From contig JAIQEU010000013.1 of NCBI GenBank assembly GCA_020073665.1, positions 124,001 through 188,000 of the forward strand: a stretch of DNA of 64,000 nucleotides. Direction: 5' to 3'. This stretch comes from Terriglobia bacterium (GTDB lineage Bacteria > Acidobacteriota > Terriglobia > Terriglobales > Acidobacteriaceae). The notes under the pieces were generated by a model that worked only from the letters and a program-made list of their open reading frames with translations, searched no databases and was not told the DNA's origin. The position numbers and the translations under genes were made by a program. Shown here in pieces: positions 12,500 through 22,572 of this stretch; the first letter of the stretch is position 1, and each line of letters starts with the position of its first letter.

Positions 12500-13468
12500 A
12501 TGGCTACGTTGGTGGAGTCCCCAAGGTATACAAGCAAACTCTGGGTTTTTCCCGTTGCCGGCTTTGCCGCCCTGATGCTAATTGCGCTCAGTGTTCCGAA
12601 CCTAATGCGAACTCGTGTATCGTCGAGCGCAGCCGCCCAGTACGCCACCCGGAAACAGGCGCTCGAGAACGTTACCTCCCAGGCAAAGTCGCAGGCAACG
12701 GCGGCATACTTCGGTGGCGCGGAAACAACCACCGGCAATTTGCCTGCCGATCGCAAAATTGTCCGTACCAGTTCGCTGGAAATGACCGTTACAAACCCAG
12801 TCGAAGCGGCAGAGAAGATTCGGGCATTTGCCGAGAAATTGGGTGGCTACGTGGAGAGCGCACAACTGAGCAGCCAGATAGCGCCCAACGCAACGATCAC
12901 GATCCGGGTGCCGGCAACCCGGTTGGGAGACGCAAGAGCCGAACTGCAGAGACTGGCAGTAAAGATCGACAGCGAGAAGACCGACGCGCAAGATGTCACC
13001 AAGCAATACGTTGACATGGAAGCCACCCTGCGCAACCTGCGCGCCCAGGAAGCGCAGTACCTGCAGATCATGAAGAGCGCCACCAAGGTTCAGGACATGC
13101 TGGATGTAAGCGAGCATCTCAGCCAGGTCCGTGGCCAGATCGAGCAGCAGCAGGCCGAATTTGGGGCACTGTCAAAGCAAGTAGAGACGGTGGCCATCAC
13201 GATCTCGCTACGAGCACAAGCCACTGCCGATTTACTCGGATTCGACTGGCGCCCGATCTACCAGTTGAAGCTTGCCACGCACGACGCGCTCGACGGATTG
13301 GCAGACTATGCCAGCACCATGACGGCGGCGATTCTGTATCTCCCTGTAATCCTTTTGTGGATCGCAACTGCCCTTCTGGGCGGCGTGGCCGGTTGGCGTG
13401 CGGTGCGCTGGGTTGCGCGAGTCTTCTTTGCGTGGCCGAGCACGCCAGCTGCGGTGCAATCCAACTAG
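12500..13468 (+). CDS. DUF4349 family membrane protein
   Basis: This 322-residue protein has a transmembrane helix at about 15-36, a large extracytoplasmic part, and a second transmembrane helix near 270-300, followed by a short basic tail. The soluble part begins with an R/K-x-x-SLEMTV strand and PVEAAEKIRAFAEKLGGYVE, continues with TITIRVPATRL, and then has a long coiled coil (about 165-225) rich in Glu and Gln. This arrangement is that of DUF4349, a family of envelope proteins without a known function. AAGGAG lies 8 bases before the ATG. It may form a unit with the downstream DUF4139 gene, but a hairpin separates them. Confidence 0.85.
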   Translation: MATLVESPRYTSKLWVFPVAGFAALMLIALSVPNLMRTRVSSSAAAQYATRKQALENVTSQAKSQATAAYFGGAETTTGNLPADRKIVRTSSLEMTVTNPVEAAEKIRAFAEKLGGYVESAQLSSQIAPNATITIRVPATRLGDARAELQRLAVKIDSEKTDAQDVTKQYVDMEATLRNLRAQEAQYLQIMKSATKVQDMLDVSEHLSQVRGQIEQQQAEFGALSKQVETVAITISLRAQATADLLGFDWRPIYQLKLATHDALDGLADYASTMTAAILYLPVILLWIATALLGGVAGWRAVRWVARVFFAWPSTPAAVQSN

Positions 13469-13489
13469 ACGGACACCTCCTGGCTCCCG

Positions 13490-13513
13490 GAGAGACGCAG
13501 CACTGCGTCTCTC
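13490..13513. terminator. Strong hairpin between the DUF4349 and DUF4139 genes
   Basis: GAGAGACGCAG (13490-13500) and CTGCGTCTCTC (13503-13513) form an 11-base perfect inverted repeat with only two bases between the arms. No clear T-run follows, so it may be an mRNA-stabilising or attenuating hairpin rather than a classical terminator. Confidence 0.5.
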
Positions 13514-13655
13514 TCAGTTACTTCTGGTTACCTCCGTGTCATCCGCGCCCTCTATGGTTGAATGCCCTTCTGCAAGTTCCCTTCACCCGCGCGTTCTCCC
13601 AATAGGACAGGGAACTCCTCCTCCTTCCCGTCCACACGAACAAGGGGAAAACGCG

Positions 13656-15152
13656 ATGCGAAAACTGCTGCTGACGCTGTTGGTGATGTGTTCGTTAGGG
13701 TGGGGGCAGGAGAAGGCCGCCGACGACAATGCGCCCGCGCTCACCATCTATAACCAGAATTTCTTTGTAGCGCGGGAACGCCTGCCCATGGAGTTGAAAC
13801 CGGGAGTCAATCATGTGGACTTCGCGGGCGTGGCCGCACATCTGGAGCCGGATTCGGTCATCCTGCGCGATCCCTCGGGACGGGCGCTGCAGGTGCTGGA
13901 ACAGAATTACCGCAATGATCCTATCTCGCAGGAACTGCTGCTCTCGTTCTACGAGGGCAAGACGATTGATTTCCTGGTGCAGCGCGGCGATAAACAAGAG
14001 ACCGTAAAAGGCAGGATCGTCCGCAGCGGGTATATTCCCAGCTCGACCTACGCGAACGGCTATCCGCAGCCGGGCTATGGCCAGCCCATCATTGAAGTCG
14101 ACGGGGTGTTGCGCTTTGGATTGCCCGGCCAGCCGCTGTTTCCGTCGCTGGCGGGCGATTCAATTCTAAAGCCAACCTTGAGCTGGTTGCTCGCGACCAA
14201 TGATCCCGGCAAGTTCGACGCGGAGATTTCCTACATAAGCGGCGGCATGAACTGGCAGGCGGATTACAACCTGGTGGTGACCGACAAGTCGAACAGCAAA
14301 ACCGATGTGCTCGACCTGGTCGGCTGGGTGACCATGCGCAACCAGAGTGGCAAGACTTTCGAGAATGCGCGCATCAAGCTGCTGGCCGGGGACGTCAACA
14401 AGATCCAGGAAGGCGACTTCGTCAACCGTGTGTACGCGGCGAAAGCCGCCGCGATAAGTGCGGATGAAGCCATGGCGCCGGTGGTTCGCGAGAAGTCGTT
14501 CGACGAATTCCACCTCTACACCTTGGAGCGTCCGACCACGCTGCACGACCAGGAGACCAAGCAGGTAGAGTTTGTGCGCGCCACCGGCATCCACGCGTTG
14601 CGGTTGTACGTCTACGACGGTGCCAAGGTGGGGCAGTACGGATACTACAGCCAGGAGCAGATTCGTCAGGACCAGAACTACGGCACGTTGTCGAATCCCA
14701 AGGTCTGGGTGATGGAAGAGTTCAAGAATGCGGAGGTCAATCACCTGGGTATTCCGCTGCCCAAGGGCAAGCTGCGTTTCTACCGCCGCGATACCGACGG
14801 GCACCTGGAGTTCACTGGCGAAAACGTGATTGATCACACGCCCAAGGACGAAACCATCCGGGTGTACACCGGCAACTCGTTTGACATCACCGGGGAACGC
14901 AAGCGCACCAACTTCCACGTGGACTCAAGAAATAACTGGATGGAAGAGTCGTTCGAGATCCGGGTGCGGAACCACAAGAAGGAGGCGGTGAACGTGCGCG
15001 TGGTTGAGCATATGTATCGCTGCGTCAATTGGAAACTCATCGAGCAGTCGAGCGACTCGCACAAGATGGATGCGCAGACGGCGGAGTTTCCGGTGAGTAT
15101 TGCGCCCGATGGCGAAGCCGTGGTGACTTATACGGTTCACTACTCGTGGTAG
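13656..15152 (+). CDS. DUF4139 domain secreted protein
   Basis: The 498-residue protein starts MRKLLLTLLVMCSLGWGQ, a clear signal peptide. The mature part has an N-terminal beta domain (LTIYNQNFFVARERLPMEL), then the DUF4139 core (ISYISGGMNWQADYNL, VGWVTMRNQSGKTFENARIKLLAGD), and ends with a beta-rich stretch including EESFEIRVRNHKKEAV and VTYTVHYSW. DUF4139 proteins are exported beta-proteins of unknown role. The frame stays open upstream to 13398, but the ATG at 13656 with AAGGGG 9 bases before it and a signal peptide is the sensible start. Cell envelope location is inferred. Confidence 0.87.
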   Translation: MRKLLLTLLVMCSLGWGQEKAADDNAPALTIYNQNFFVARERLPMELKPGVNHVDFAGVAAHLEPDSVILRDPSGRALQVLEQNYRNDPISQELLLSFYEGKTIDFLVQRGDKQETVKGRIVRSGYIPSSTYANGYPQPGYGQPIIEVDGVLRFGLPGQPLFPSLAGDSILKPTLSWLLATNDPGKFDAEISYISGGMNWQADYNLVVTDKSNSKTDVLDLVGWVTMRNQSGKTFENARIKLLAGDVNKIQEGDFVNRVYAAKAAAISADEAMAPVVREKSFDEFHLYTLERPTTLHDQETKQVEFVRATGIHALRLYVYDGAKVGQYGYYSQEQIRQDQNYGTLSNPKVWVMEEFKNAEVNHLGIPLPKGKLRFYRRDTDGHLEFTGENVIDHTPKDETIRVYTGNSFDITGERKRTNFHVDSRNNWMEESFEIRVRNHKKEAVNVRVVEHMYRCVNWKLIEQSSDSHKMDAQTAEFPVSIAPDGEAVVTYTVHYSW

Positions 15153-15194
15153 GAAAATGAAAACCGCGGGGGACGCTGGGGACGCAGCGGAACC

Positions 15195-16187
15195 TCAACC
15201 TTTGTACTTCACTTCTGGATACAGGCGGTCGAATGTGATCCAGAGAACGGCCATCACCACGAACAGGAGCACGCTGCCCTCGGGGCCGACGTCTCCGCCG
15301 GTCAGCCAGGTGGGGCCATGGAACGACGAATGCAGCAGGTGGCCCGGTGAGACCATGCCGCTATCGGGTACTGAATAGAGGTAAGTTTCGCCCCAATCCC
15401 AGGCGGCGTGGAACCCGAGGGCGAACCACAGGTCACCGGTGCGACGCAGGGTAAGACAGAAGAAGAATCCGATTGCGCCCGCGGCCACCACTCCGATCCA
15501 GGCTTCGCCATTGTTCTGGAGATGAATGGCGCCAAAAGCAATTGACAGCACGACAGCCGATGGCCAGAATCCAATCCCCTGAGTCAGGGTGAAAAGAGTG
15601 TAGCCGCGAAAGAGGAATTCTTCCGACAGCGCAACCAGCATGAAGAATGCTCCCCAGAAAACAGCGAACTTTACTATGCGCTGGCCCTGCAGAACCGGGT
15701 ATCCGAAGTCGAAGGCATGCGCGAAGTAGAGGATCAGCAACAGCAAGGTGATGCCGCCCAGGCCCCATAGCGTGCCGATCCAGAAATTTCTGCCCAGCAA
15801 GCCGTGCCGCGGCAGCCCGTAGGCGCCAAACCGGCAGCGCTCGATGCGCGCCATGGCGACTGCGGGCAGCATGACGGCCAGTACGAAAACCGCCTTGTCC
15901 ACAAACATTTCCCGCAGGGATCCAATTCCGTGAAGCTGGTTGGCCAGGCCTCCGAGTATCGAGAACGTCGCGAAGCCGATGCACAAGTAGAGCAGGAATC
16001 GCCACCCGACGCGCAGACCACCGGGGCCGACGAAAACCGTATACATGTGGTCGGCGAAGCTGGGCGGAGGATATGCTTCAACCGGGCTGGCAGGCGGCGG
16101 CCGCAAGGGCTCCGAGTCCTGGTCCGGCGGTGGCGGACTCTCTAGGCTGTCGTCCATGGAGTAATTTCCAGAACCGTCCCCGGACAT
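15195..16187 (-). CDS. CPBP family intramembrane glutamic endopeptidase
   Basis: The 330-residue protein has a Pro-rich cytoplasmic N-terminus (about 1-45) and then eight or so hydrophobic segments. The CPBP/Abi (CAAX protease-like) signatures are present: EEFLFRG, whose double Glu is catalytic; FGAIHLQN with a conserved His; and HAAWDWGE. Such proteases cut substrates within the membrane; natural substrates of bacterial members are mostly unknown. Two starts are possible, ATG at 16187 and ATG at 16157; the latter has GGAA at a better distance. It is divergent from the next gene. Confidence 0.88.
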   Translation of the reverse strand: MSGDGSGNYSMDDSLESPPPPDQDSEPLRPPPASPVEAYPPPSFADHMYTVFVGPGGLRVGWRFLLYLCIGFATFSILGGLANQLHGIGSLREMFVDKAVFVLAVMLPAVAMARIERCRFGAYGLPRHGLLGRNFWIGTLWGLGGITLLLLILYFAHAFDFGYPVLQGQRIVKFAVFWGAFFMLVALSEEFLFRGYTLFTLTQGIGFWPSAVVLSIAFGAIHLQNNGEAWIGVVAAGAIGFFFCLTLRRTGDLWFALGFHAAWDWGETYLYSVPDSGMVSPGHLLHSSFHGPTWLTGGDVGPEGSVLLFVVMAVLWITFDRLYPEVKYKG

Positions 16188-16210
16188 GGTAAAACACTCG
16201 CCTTCCCTTC

Positions 16211-17443
16211 ATGGGCCGATTTTTCACTCCCGAACGCTTTGGCCGGCCGCAGTTCATCGGCGGAATGTTGCTGCTGTGCTTCCTCGCGCAGTGTGCCTGG
16301 CTTGTGGGGAGAGGGCTGCAGCGGTCGCAGGACGCCCCCGGCGAGATGTTTCAGGTCCAGGCCGGCGTTCGACAGTGGACTGGCGGCCCGGTCGCGGGAA
16401 TGCCTTCGAACGCAGCGGAGCAAGTTCCCGTCCCTCCCGAGCTGGAGAGCAACGGCGGCTATGATCCGCATCATTCTCCCCTTTGGTACCTGATTCCTGC
16501 AGCCCCGCTGGCGCTTTGGCCGAAACTCACCCACGTAGACTCCATGGGGATCGCCTACTGGGGATGGCTGGTGCGAGCGCCGTACCTTGTTTTCGGCGGG
16601 CTGCTGGGGGCGTCGCTGTGGTACGTGGCGCGGCGGCTTTACGGCGATGTCGGCGGGTACATCGCGCTGGTGCTCTACTGTTTTTCTCCCGCCATGATAC
16701 GGAGCAGTTCTCTGTGGGCGGCACAGCCGGAAATGGGGGCAGCCTGGGGAGCATTTGGCGCCATCTTTACCGCGATGGCAGTGGCCCATACGCTCTACGC
16801 GCCGCGTGAGGTGGTGCTGTGGAACTGGCGCCGCACCTTGCTGCTGGCGCTCTCGCTGGCGCTGGCCGTGGGCTGCCAGTTTTCGCTGATTATCGTGGTC
16901 CCACTGGCGCTAGCTTTCATGCTCTACCTCGCGCCTACACGGCGGGGCGCCGCGGCAGGGATCTGGGCGACCTCGTGCGTGCTGGGAGCCCTCCTCTTGT
17001 ATGGATCTTATTTCTTTCATCCGCGCGCGTTGTGGGAAGGGCTTCGTCACGCGACATTCCTGGGGATTACGTGGCAAGCCTTTGGCATGATGGGGGCGTA
17101 CCGGCAGCTGCTGGCGCAAGTCACGCAGGGCAGTCCGGCGCTAACGCTGGCTCTTCCGGTTTCGTTGCTCACGTACTCTGTGTGGCCGCGCACCCGGTAT
17201 TTCGGCAACACCGCACCGCTTCTGGTGGCTGGGTTGTTTCTGGTATTGGGCATCGGGACGCCACATTATCCCGGTCTGGGATTTCAACTCATAGCCATGC
17301 CGTTTCTGTTCGTCTTTGTGGCGGGCATCATCGCTGACCTGCTGGAAACCCGCTATCGCAACCTGGTGCTGGCATCGGTTGCGGGATTGCTCGCAGCCTA
17401 TGTCATCTGGAACGTGATCGAGCTGGCCAGACTGGCGGCTTGA
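16211..17443 (+). CDS. Polytopic membrane protein, GT-C glycosyltransferase-like
   Basis: This 410-residue protein has about nine or ten hydrophobic helices. The long first extracytoplasmic loop contains GGYDPHHSPLWYLIPAA, an arrangement (acidic and aromatic residues after TM1, then HHSPLWY) that recalls ArnT/PMT-type GT-C enzymes, which transfer sugars from polyprenyl carriers. I see no definite DD or DE catalytic pair, so the link is only structural. The gene begins 23 bases from the divergent CPBP protease start. Confidence 0.7.
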   Translation: MGRFFTPERFGRPQFIGGMLLLCFLAQCAWLVGRGLQRSQDAPGEMFQVQAGVRQWTGGPVAGMPSNAAEQVPVPPELESNGGYDPHHSPLWYLIPAAPLALWPKLTHVDSMGIAYWGWLVRAPYLVFGGLLGASLWYVARRLYGDVGGYIALVLYCFSPAMIRSSSLWAAQPEMGAAWGAFGAIFTAMAVAHTLYAPREVVLWNWRRTLLLALSLALAVGCQFSLIIVVPLALAFMLYLAPTRRGAAAGIWATSCVLGALLLYGSYFFHPRALWEGLRHATFLGITWQAFGMMGAYRQLLAQVTQGSPALTLALPVSLLTYSVWPRTRYFGNTAPLLVAGLFLVLGIGTPHYPGLGFQLIAMPFLFVFVAGIIADLLETRYRNLVLASVAGLLAAYVIWNVIELARLAA

Positions 17444-17636
17444 ACCCGTTTCAGGGCGGGAAATCCGGGAGCACTCGCAGTTTCAGGCACTTACGCCCTG
17501 TCTGGCTGCTCTAGCCGCCCGGCTCGATCGGAATCTCTAACATTTCACGCAACTTTAGCTCCTCCGATCAGTTCTAACCGTGTAGGGAACCAAGAGAGGG
17601 CGCGCCATGCAGACGGGACTGGGGTATGATCAGGGT

Positions 17637-18335
17637 ATGCGAAGGCTGATTGCGGCCACGGTAGCGGCTTTTGCGTTGGCGCTAGCGCCGGCGGTCATGG
17701 CACAAATCAACGGCGTGCCGGCGTCGGTCACCTCGATCGGGTTTGGTGGACACTTCAATTCGCCCGGAGTGCCGGCCAGCGTCACTTCGATTGGTCCGCT
17801 CGGCTTGACCCCGAACCACGTATTTTTCACGCAGCCGTGCTGCATGCAGCCCAGCTTCCCCATCGTCCACAACCACACGGTATTTCCGCATCGGCACCAC
17901 GATTTCTTTCCGCTGGCGGTCTATCCCTATGGCGTTCCGTATCCGGTGGCGGTGCCGGTAGAAGTCGAACCTGAAGAGGAATACAGCGGCGGGCCGACGG
18001 TTTTCGACCGGCGCGGCTCCGGAAGATATGCGAGTGACCGCTATGAAGACCGCGAGGTGAGAGAGGGGCATGATGCCGCGGAAACGCCTTCTGAGCCGGT
18101 GGCCCATGCCGAGCCAGCCCCGGTCGCAGACCAGCCCAAGACCTTGCTGATTTTCAAGGATGGTCACCACCTGGAGGTGGACAATTACGCCATCATTGGC
18201 GAGACTCTCTTCGACCTCTCGGAAGGACATCGCCGCAAAGTTCCGCTGGCGGACTTGAATCTCGCCGAAACCGCGAAGCAGAACGACGATCGTGGCGTGG
18301 ACTTTGTGCTTCCACCGGGCTCCAGACAGAACTGA
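17637..18335 (+). CDS. Secreted protein with GVPASVTS repeats
   Basis: A 232-residue protein starts MRRLIAATVAAFALALAPA, a signal peptide with cleavage near VMAQ. The mature N-terminus contains two copies of GVPASVTSIG, separated by a short Gly/His/Asn-rich stretch; such repeats are familiar from secreted proteins of Acidobacteriota. A His/Pro-rich segment (HNHTVFPHRHHDFFP), an acidic linker, and a C-terminal domain beginning LLIFKDGHHLEVDNYAI follow; the last part resembles small domains found in other Acidobacteriota envelope proteins. The histidines could bind metal. An ATG ten codons upstream (17607) is also possible. The function is unknown. Confidence 0.8.
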   Translation: MRRLIAATVAAFALALAPAVMAQINGVPASVTSIGFGGHFNSPGVPASVTSIGPLGLTPNHVFFTQPCCMQPSFPIVHNHTVFPHRHHDFFPLAVYPYGVPYPVAVPVEVEPEEEYSGGPTVFDRRGSGRYASDRYEDREVREGHDAAETPSEPVAHAEPAPVADQPKTLLIFKDGHHLEVDNYAIIGETLFDLSEGHRRKVPLADLNLAETAKQNDDRGVDFVLPPGSRQN

Positions 18336-18440
18336 TTCATTTGCCTGCAGTTTGCGCTCGGGGCGCCTGGTGCTGTAACTCCGCAATCCATTCGTGGTCC
18401 CAAATCATCCAATAAACAGCGTGAAAGGTACCTTCTTTAG

Positions 18441-19709
18441 GTGAGAGTTCAACCGGTGTTTCGTTTCCTGATCTTCTTTGCTTTCCTGGCTCTGATCGTT
18501 CTGATTCAACGTTTCTGGTTGGTGAACGCGTGGCGTTGGACACAAGCCGCCATGCCGACCGGTGTGCGATATGCGCTGCAAGGTCTGTGGATCGCAGCCG
18601 TGATCGTTCTGCTGGCTTCTTTTCTGGAGCCGTTTGTTGGGCGCCTGCTGCCGCGGGGTTCGGTGGGCAGCTGGATCGTGGGCGGGTCGCGAGTGTGGCT
18701 GCTGGCTTCGTTTTTTGCCTTCTTTGCCTTCCAGTCGGTTGAGATCGTGGGATGGATTTCGCGGGTCGCAGGCCAGGCATTCTCTCCCCGCGCAGCCTTC
18801 GATCCCTCACGCCGCGACCTGTTTCGCTATGCCGCCTACATGGCCGGAAGTGTGCCCTTCCTGGCGGCTACGTATGGTTTTGCGACGGGACGGTTGAACT
18901 ACGTAGTGGAGAAGGTGGATGTCCCCATTGCGAACCTGCCCAAGGCTCTGGATGGTTTGCGCATCGCTCAGCTGAGCGATCTGCATATCGGCGAGTTCAT
19001 GCCGCGTGAAGAGATTCGCCGGGCGGTGGAAATGGCGAATGCGCTGAAGCCCGACCTTGCTGTCGTAACTGGGGATTTCATCAGCGGCCAGCACGATCCG
19101 CTGGAAGACTGCATCGCGGAGCTGAGCCAGCTGCGCGCACCCCTGGGGACGTGGGGATGCAATGGCAATCACGAGATTTATGCCGGCGCCGAAAACGCCG
19201 CCGCGCAACTGTTTGACCGTCACGGGATGAAGCTGCTGCGCCAGGAAAATACCCAACTGGAACGGCATGGCGAAAAGCTCAACTTGATCGGCGTGGATTA
19301 CCAGCGCGACAGCATGACTCCCGGGCCGCACGGCGCCATGCTGCAGGGAGTCGAACTCCTGGTTAGCCGTGACATGCCCAACATCCTGCTCTCGCACAAC
19401 CCGAATTCCTTCCGCCGCGCCGCCCAGATGGGCATCGAGCTGAGCCTTGCCGGGCATACCCACGGCGGGCAAGTCAAAGTTGAGATCGTCGATCACTCCA
19501 TCAGCCCGGCGCGGCTCATCACGGACTTTGTCGCCGGACTGTTTCACCTCCCTCTGGGGAACGGAGAGGCGCCACCGGTGGCCGGAGCGAATGGGCATTC
19601 TGGCAAGAGCGCTTACCTCTACGTCAATCGCGGACTGGGCACGTTCGGGTTCCCGGTGCGGTTGGGTGTGCCTCCGGAGATCACCTTGCTGACCCTGCGT
19701 TCGGCATAA
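18441..19709 (+). CDS. Membrane-anchored metallophosphoesterase (YkuE-like)
   Basis: The protein begins with four hydrophobic segments (about 1-130) followed by a calcineurin-like phosphoesterase domain. All metal-binding motifs are visible: SDLHIGEF (D-x-H), VVTGDFIS (GD), GNHEIYAG (GNHE), LSHNP, and AGHTHGGQ (GHxH). This domain type includes YkuE and UDP-diacylglucosamine hydrolase-like enzymes; the exact substrate here is not clear. Start codons GTG at 18441 and GTG at 18456 are both possible; TTAGGTGAG serves either, giving 422 or 417 residues. It precedes gyrA but has its own terminator-less gap of 217 bases. Confidence 0.88.
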   Translation: MRVQPVFRFLIFFAFLALIVLIQRFWLVNAWRWTQAAMPTGVRYALQGLWIAAVIVLLASFLEPFVGRLLPRGSVGSWIVGGSRVWLLASFFAFFAFQSVEIVGWISRVAGQAFSPRAAFDPSRRDLFRYAAYMAGSVPFLAATYGFATGRLNYVVEKVDVPIANLPKALDGLRIAQLSDLHIGEFMPREEIRRAVEMANALKPDLAVVTGDFISGQHDPLEDCIAELSQLRAPLGTWGCNGNHEIYAGAENAAAQLFDRHGMKLLRQENTQLERHGEKLNLIGVDYQRDSMTPGPHGAMLQGVELLVSRDMPNILLSHNPNSFRRAAQMGIELSLAGHTHGGQVKVEIVDHSISPARLITDFVAGLFHLPLGNGEAPPVAGANGHSGKSAYLYVNRGLGTFGFPVRLGVPPEITLLTLRSA

Positions 19710-19770
19710 AACGGTTTGGTTTCGCGCCCGTAATCAGCCATGTTCCGGCCTCGCGTCCCCGCCCTCCGCA

Positions 19771-19779
19771 TGGTATAAT
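19771..19779 (+). promoter_or_regulatory. Extended -10 promoter element of gyrA
   Basis: TG-G-TATAAT is a perfect extended -10 sequence. No -35 element is seen at the expected distance. Transcription would start near 19786, giving a leader of about 140 bases that ends in the period-7 repeat. Confidence 0.65.
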
Positions 19780-19890
19780 TCAGGCTACCTCCGAGGTACA
19801 TAAGATGCTTTAAATACAATAATTTAGGGCAGTTAGGTGGGCGGAGAAATATCCCGCTACGGTGTGGCCGGCGAGGACGCGGGCGCACTG

Positions 19891-19925
19891 GGCTAAGAGC
19901 TAGAAGCTAGGAGCTAAAAGCTTTT
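19891..19925 (+). repeat. Period-7 tandem repeat, AGCTAGA family, in the gyrA ribosome-binding region
   Basis: Five units of seven bases run right up to the gyrA start: GGCTAAG, AGCTAGA, AGCTAGG, AGCTAAA, AGCTTTT, followed by one base and then ATG. The only Shine-Dalgarno-like sequence for gyrA, TAGGAG at 19908-19913, lies within the repeat. Confidence 0.88.
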
Positions 19926-19926
19926 T

Positions 19927-22572
19927 ATGGCTGATGACGAGACTCCCCAACTTCCACTGACTCCGCCTCCGGGTGACGGCGGCAGTCCCGGCGCGCTGAA
20001 CATTCAACCGGTCAATATCGAAGAGGAGATGCGGCGTTCGTATCTCGACTATTCGATGTCGGTGATCATCGGGCGCGCGCTGCCCGATGTGCGCGACGGT
20101 CTGAAGCCGGTACATCGCCGCATTCTGTACACCATGCAGCAGATGGGCCTGGGCTACAACCGGTCAACGCGCAAGTGCGCCAGAATCGTCGGCGAAGTCA
20201 TGGGCAAGTACCATCCGCACGGCAACCTGGCGGTCTACGACGCCCTGGTGCGACTGGCGCAACCTTTCGCCATGCGCTACCCGCTGGTGGATGGACAAGG
20301 CAACTTCGGTTCTGTCGACGGAGACCCGCCGGCCGCCGACCGGTACACGGAAGCACGCCTCACCCGCGTGGCCTCTGCGTTACTCGAAGACCTGGACAAG
20401 GACACCGTCGACTTCCGTCCCAACTACGACGGCAACGAAGTCGAGCCCGACGTTCTGCCCACGCGCATCCCGAATTTGCTGGTGAATGGCTCGGACGGAA
20501 TCGCGGTCGGCATGGCAACGAAAATTCCGCCGCACAATCTCACGGAAATTGTGGATGCGGCGATCACGCTGGTGAATAATCCCGCGACCCAGTTGCCCGA
20601 AATTCTGAAAATCGTAAAAGGCCCGGACTTCCCCACCTACGGCATCATCCACGGCAAGGCAGGGATTCTCGAGGCGTATAGAACCGGCCGCGGCCGCTTC
20701 ATGATGCGCGCCAAAGCGGGCATCGAAACCTTCAACAAAGACCGCCAGGCAATCGTCGTCACCGAAATTCCCTACCAGGTGAACAAGGCGCGGCTGATCG
20801 AGCGAATTGCTCAGCTGGTGAACGACAAAGTGGTGGACGACATCTCCGACATTCGCGACGAGAGCGATCGCGACGGCATGCGCATCGTGATTGAACTCAA
20901 GCGCGGCGCCGAGCCCCAGATTGTGCTCAACCAGCTGTTCAAGCACACCTCCATGCAGGAAGGTTTCAGCATGATCTTCCTGGCGGTGGTGAACGGGCAG
21001 CCCAAGGAAATGGGCCTGATCCAGGCCATCCAGCACTTCATCGATCACCGCGTGGACGTGGTCCGCCGCCGCACCGACTACCTGCTGCGCAAGGCGAGGG
21101 AGCGCGAGCACATTCTGGAAGGTTACCGGCTGGCGCTGGACCATCTGGACAATGTGATCGCCATCATCCGCGGCAGCGCCAACCGCGCCGACGCGCGCGA
21201 CAACCTGGTGGACTACTTTGCCGGCAAGAAGATTGACATCAACACCACCGGCCGCGCACCCAAGCTCGATCCCGAGAAGCCGTTCAGCGCCATCCAGGCG
21301 GACGCCATCCTCGAGCTGCAACTGCACCGCCTGACCAAACTCTCGATTGATGAAATCACCAAAGAGCTGAATCTCACCCGCGAGAATATTGCCGAATTCG
21401 AGTCCATTCTGGCGTCGGAGAAAAAGCTGCGGGGCGTGATCATCAAAGAGCTGGAAGAAGTGAAGAAAGTGTTTGGCGACGAGCGCCGCACTGTCATTGA
21501 AGACGAAGCCGCGGAGATCATGCTGGAAGACCTGATCGCCGACGAGCAAGTGGCGGTCACGGTGAGCCATGGCGGTTATTTCAAACGCACCGCCATTTCC
21601 ACCTACCGCAACCAGCGGCGGGGCGGCACCGGGCGTATGGGCATGAAGACGCGCGACGAGGACTTCGTCGAGCACCTGTTCATTGCCTCCACCCACGCCT
21701 ACATTCTCATCTTCACCAACACCGGGCGAGTGTATTGGCTGAAGGTTTACGAGATCCCTGACGTCGGCGCTGCCGGCAAGGGCAAACACGTGGGCAACCT
21801 GGTGGCGCTGCAACCTGGTGAAACCGTGCGCACCATGCTCGCGGTGCGTGACCTCGAGGAAGAAAACCGCTACATCTTCTTCGCCACTCGCAATGGCACC
21901 GTCAAGAAGTCCGAGGTGAAAGACTTCCAGCACGTCATGTCGCGCGGCATCATCGCCATCAACATCGAAAAGGGCGATGAACTGGTGGCGGCTTCGCTGA
22001 CCGACGGCAACCAGATTATCTTCCTGGCTTCGCATGACGGCCAGGCGATCCGCTTCGACGAAAACGACGTTCGCTCCATGGGACGCAACGCCACCGGGGT
22101 GCGCGGCATGAACCTGCACGAGAAAGACTACATCGTGGGGATGGCCACCACGTTGAAGCCGGAGGCCAAGACAGAGGCAGTCAAAACGGTGGACGCGCCC
22201 GCCGAAGTCGCGGACCTGGTTCCAGAGAAGGGCTCGCTTATTCTCTCGGTCACCGAGAACGGATACGGCAAGCGCACTCCGGCGGACGAGTACCGCCTGA
22301 CCAACCGCGGCGGCAAGGGCGTAATCAACGTCAAAACTACGGAGCGCAACGGCAAAGTGGTGGGCATCTCGCAGGTGACGGAGAAGTCCGAAGTGATGCT
22401 GATCAGCCAGTACGGCAAGATCATCCGCATGGATTCGAAAACCATTCGCGAATCCGGCCGCGCCGCGCAGGGCGTCCGTTTGCTGAACTGCGAGGCCGGC
22501 GACCGGGTGGCGGCAGCGGTGGTGATTCCGCCGGACGAGGAACCGAACGGCGGGGGCACGCTGATTCAGTAG
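19927..22572 (+). CDS. gyrA: DNA gyrase subunit A
   Basis: GyrA cuts and rejoins the gate DNA segment and wraps DNA to drive negative supercoiling. The 881-residue protein has the winged-helix domain with catalytic Tyr140 ([10 protein letters not shown]), tower and coiled-coil domains, and the six-bladed C-terminal beta-pinwheel. The GyrA-box is QRRGGTG (consensus QRRGGKG), which supports gyrase rather than topoisomerase IV. In the quinolone pocket the sequence is [10 protein letters not shown]: Asn100 and Leu101 replace E. coli Asp82 and Ser83, while Asp105 (E. coli Asp87) is kept. An N-terminal Pro/Gly-rich extension of about 25 residues precedes the usual start. No other parC/parE genes occur in the window. 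Confidence 0.98.
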   Translation: MADDETPQLPLTPPPGDGGSPGALNIQPVNIEEEMRRSYLDYSMSVIIGRALPDVRDGLKPVHRRILYTMQQMGLGYNRSTRKCARIVGEVMGKYHPHGNLAVYDALVRLAQPFAMRYPLVDGQGNFGSVDGDPPAADRYTEARLTRVASALLEDLDKDTVDFRPNYDGNEVEPDVLPTRIPNLLVNGSDGIAVGMATKIPPHNLTEIVDAAITLVNNPATQLPEILKIVKGPDFPTYGIIHGKAGILEAYRTGRGRFMMRAKAGIETFNKDRQAIVVTEIPYQVNKARLIERIAQLVNDKVVDDISDIRDESDRDGMRIVIELKRGAEPQIVLNQLFKHTSMQEGFSMIFLAVVNGQPKEMGLIQAIQHFIDHRVDVVRRRTDYLLRKAREREHILEGYRLALDHLDNVIAIIRGSANRADARDNLVDYFAGKKIDINTTGRAPKLDPEKPFSAIQADAILELQLHRLTKLSIDEITKELNLTRENIAEFESILASEKKLRGVIIKELEEVKKVFGDERRTVIEDEAAEIMLEDLIADEQVAVTVSHGGYFKRTAISTYRNQRRGGTGRMGMKTRDEDFVEHLFIASTHAYILIFTNTGRVYWLKVYEIPDVGAAGKGKHVGNLVALQPGETVRTMLAVRDLEEENRYIFFATRNGTVKKSEVKDFQHVMSRGIIAINIEKGDELVAASLTDGNQIIFLASHDGQAIRFDENDVRSMGRNATGVRGMNLHEKDYIVGMATTLKPEAKTEAVKTVDAPAEVADLVPEKGSLILSVTENGYGKRTPADEYRLTNRGGKGVINVKTTERNGKVVGISQVTEKSEVMLISQYGKIIRMDSKTIRESGRAAQGVRLLNCEAGDRVAAAVVIPPDEEPNGGGTLIQ

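Noticed and set aside
15165-15190. Period-9 repeat GGGGACGCT/GGGGACGCA
   Set aside because: Only two units, too few to separate from chance in GC-rich sequence.
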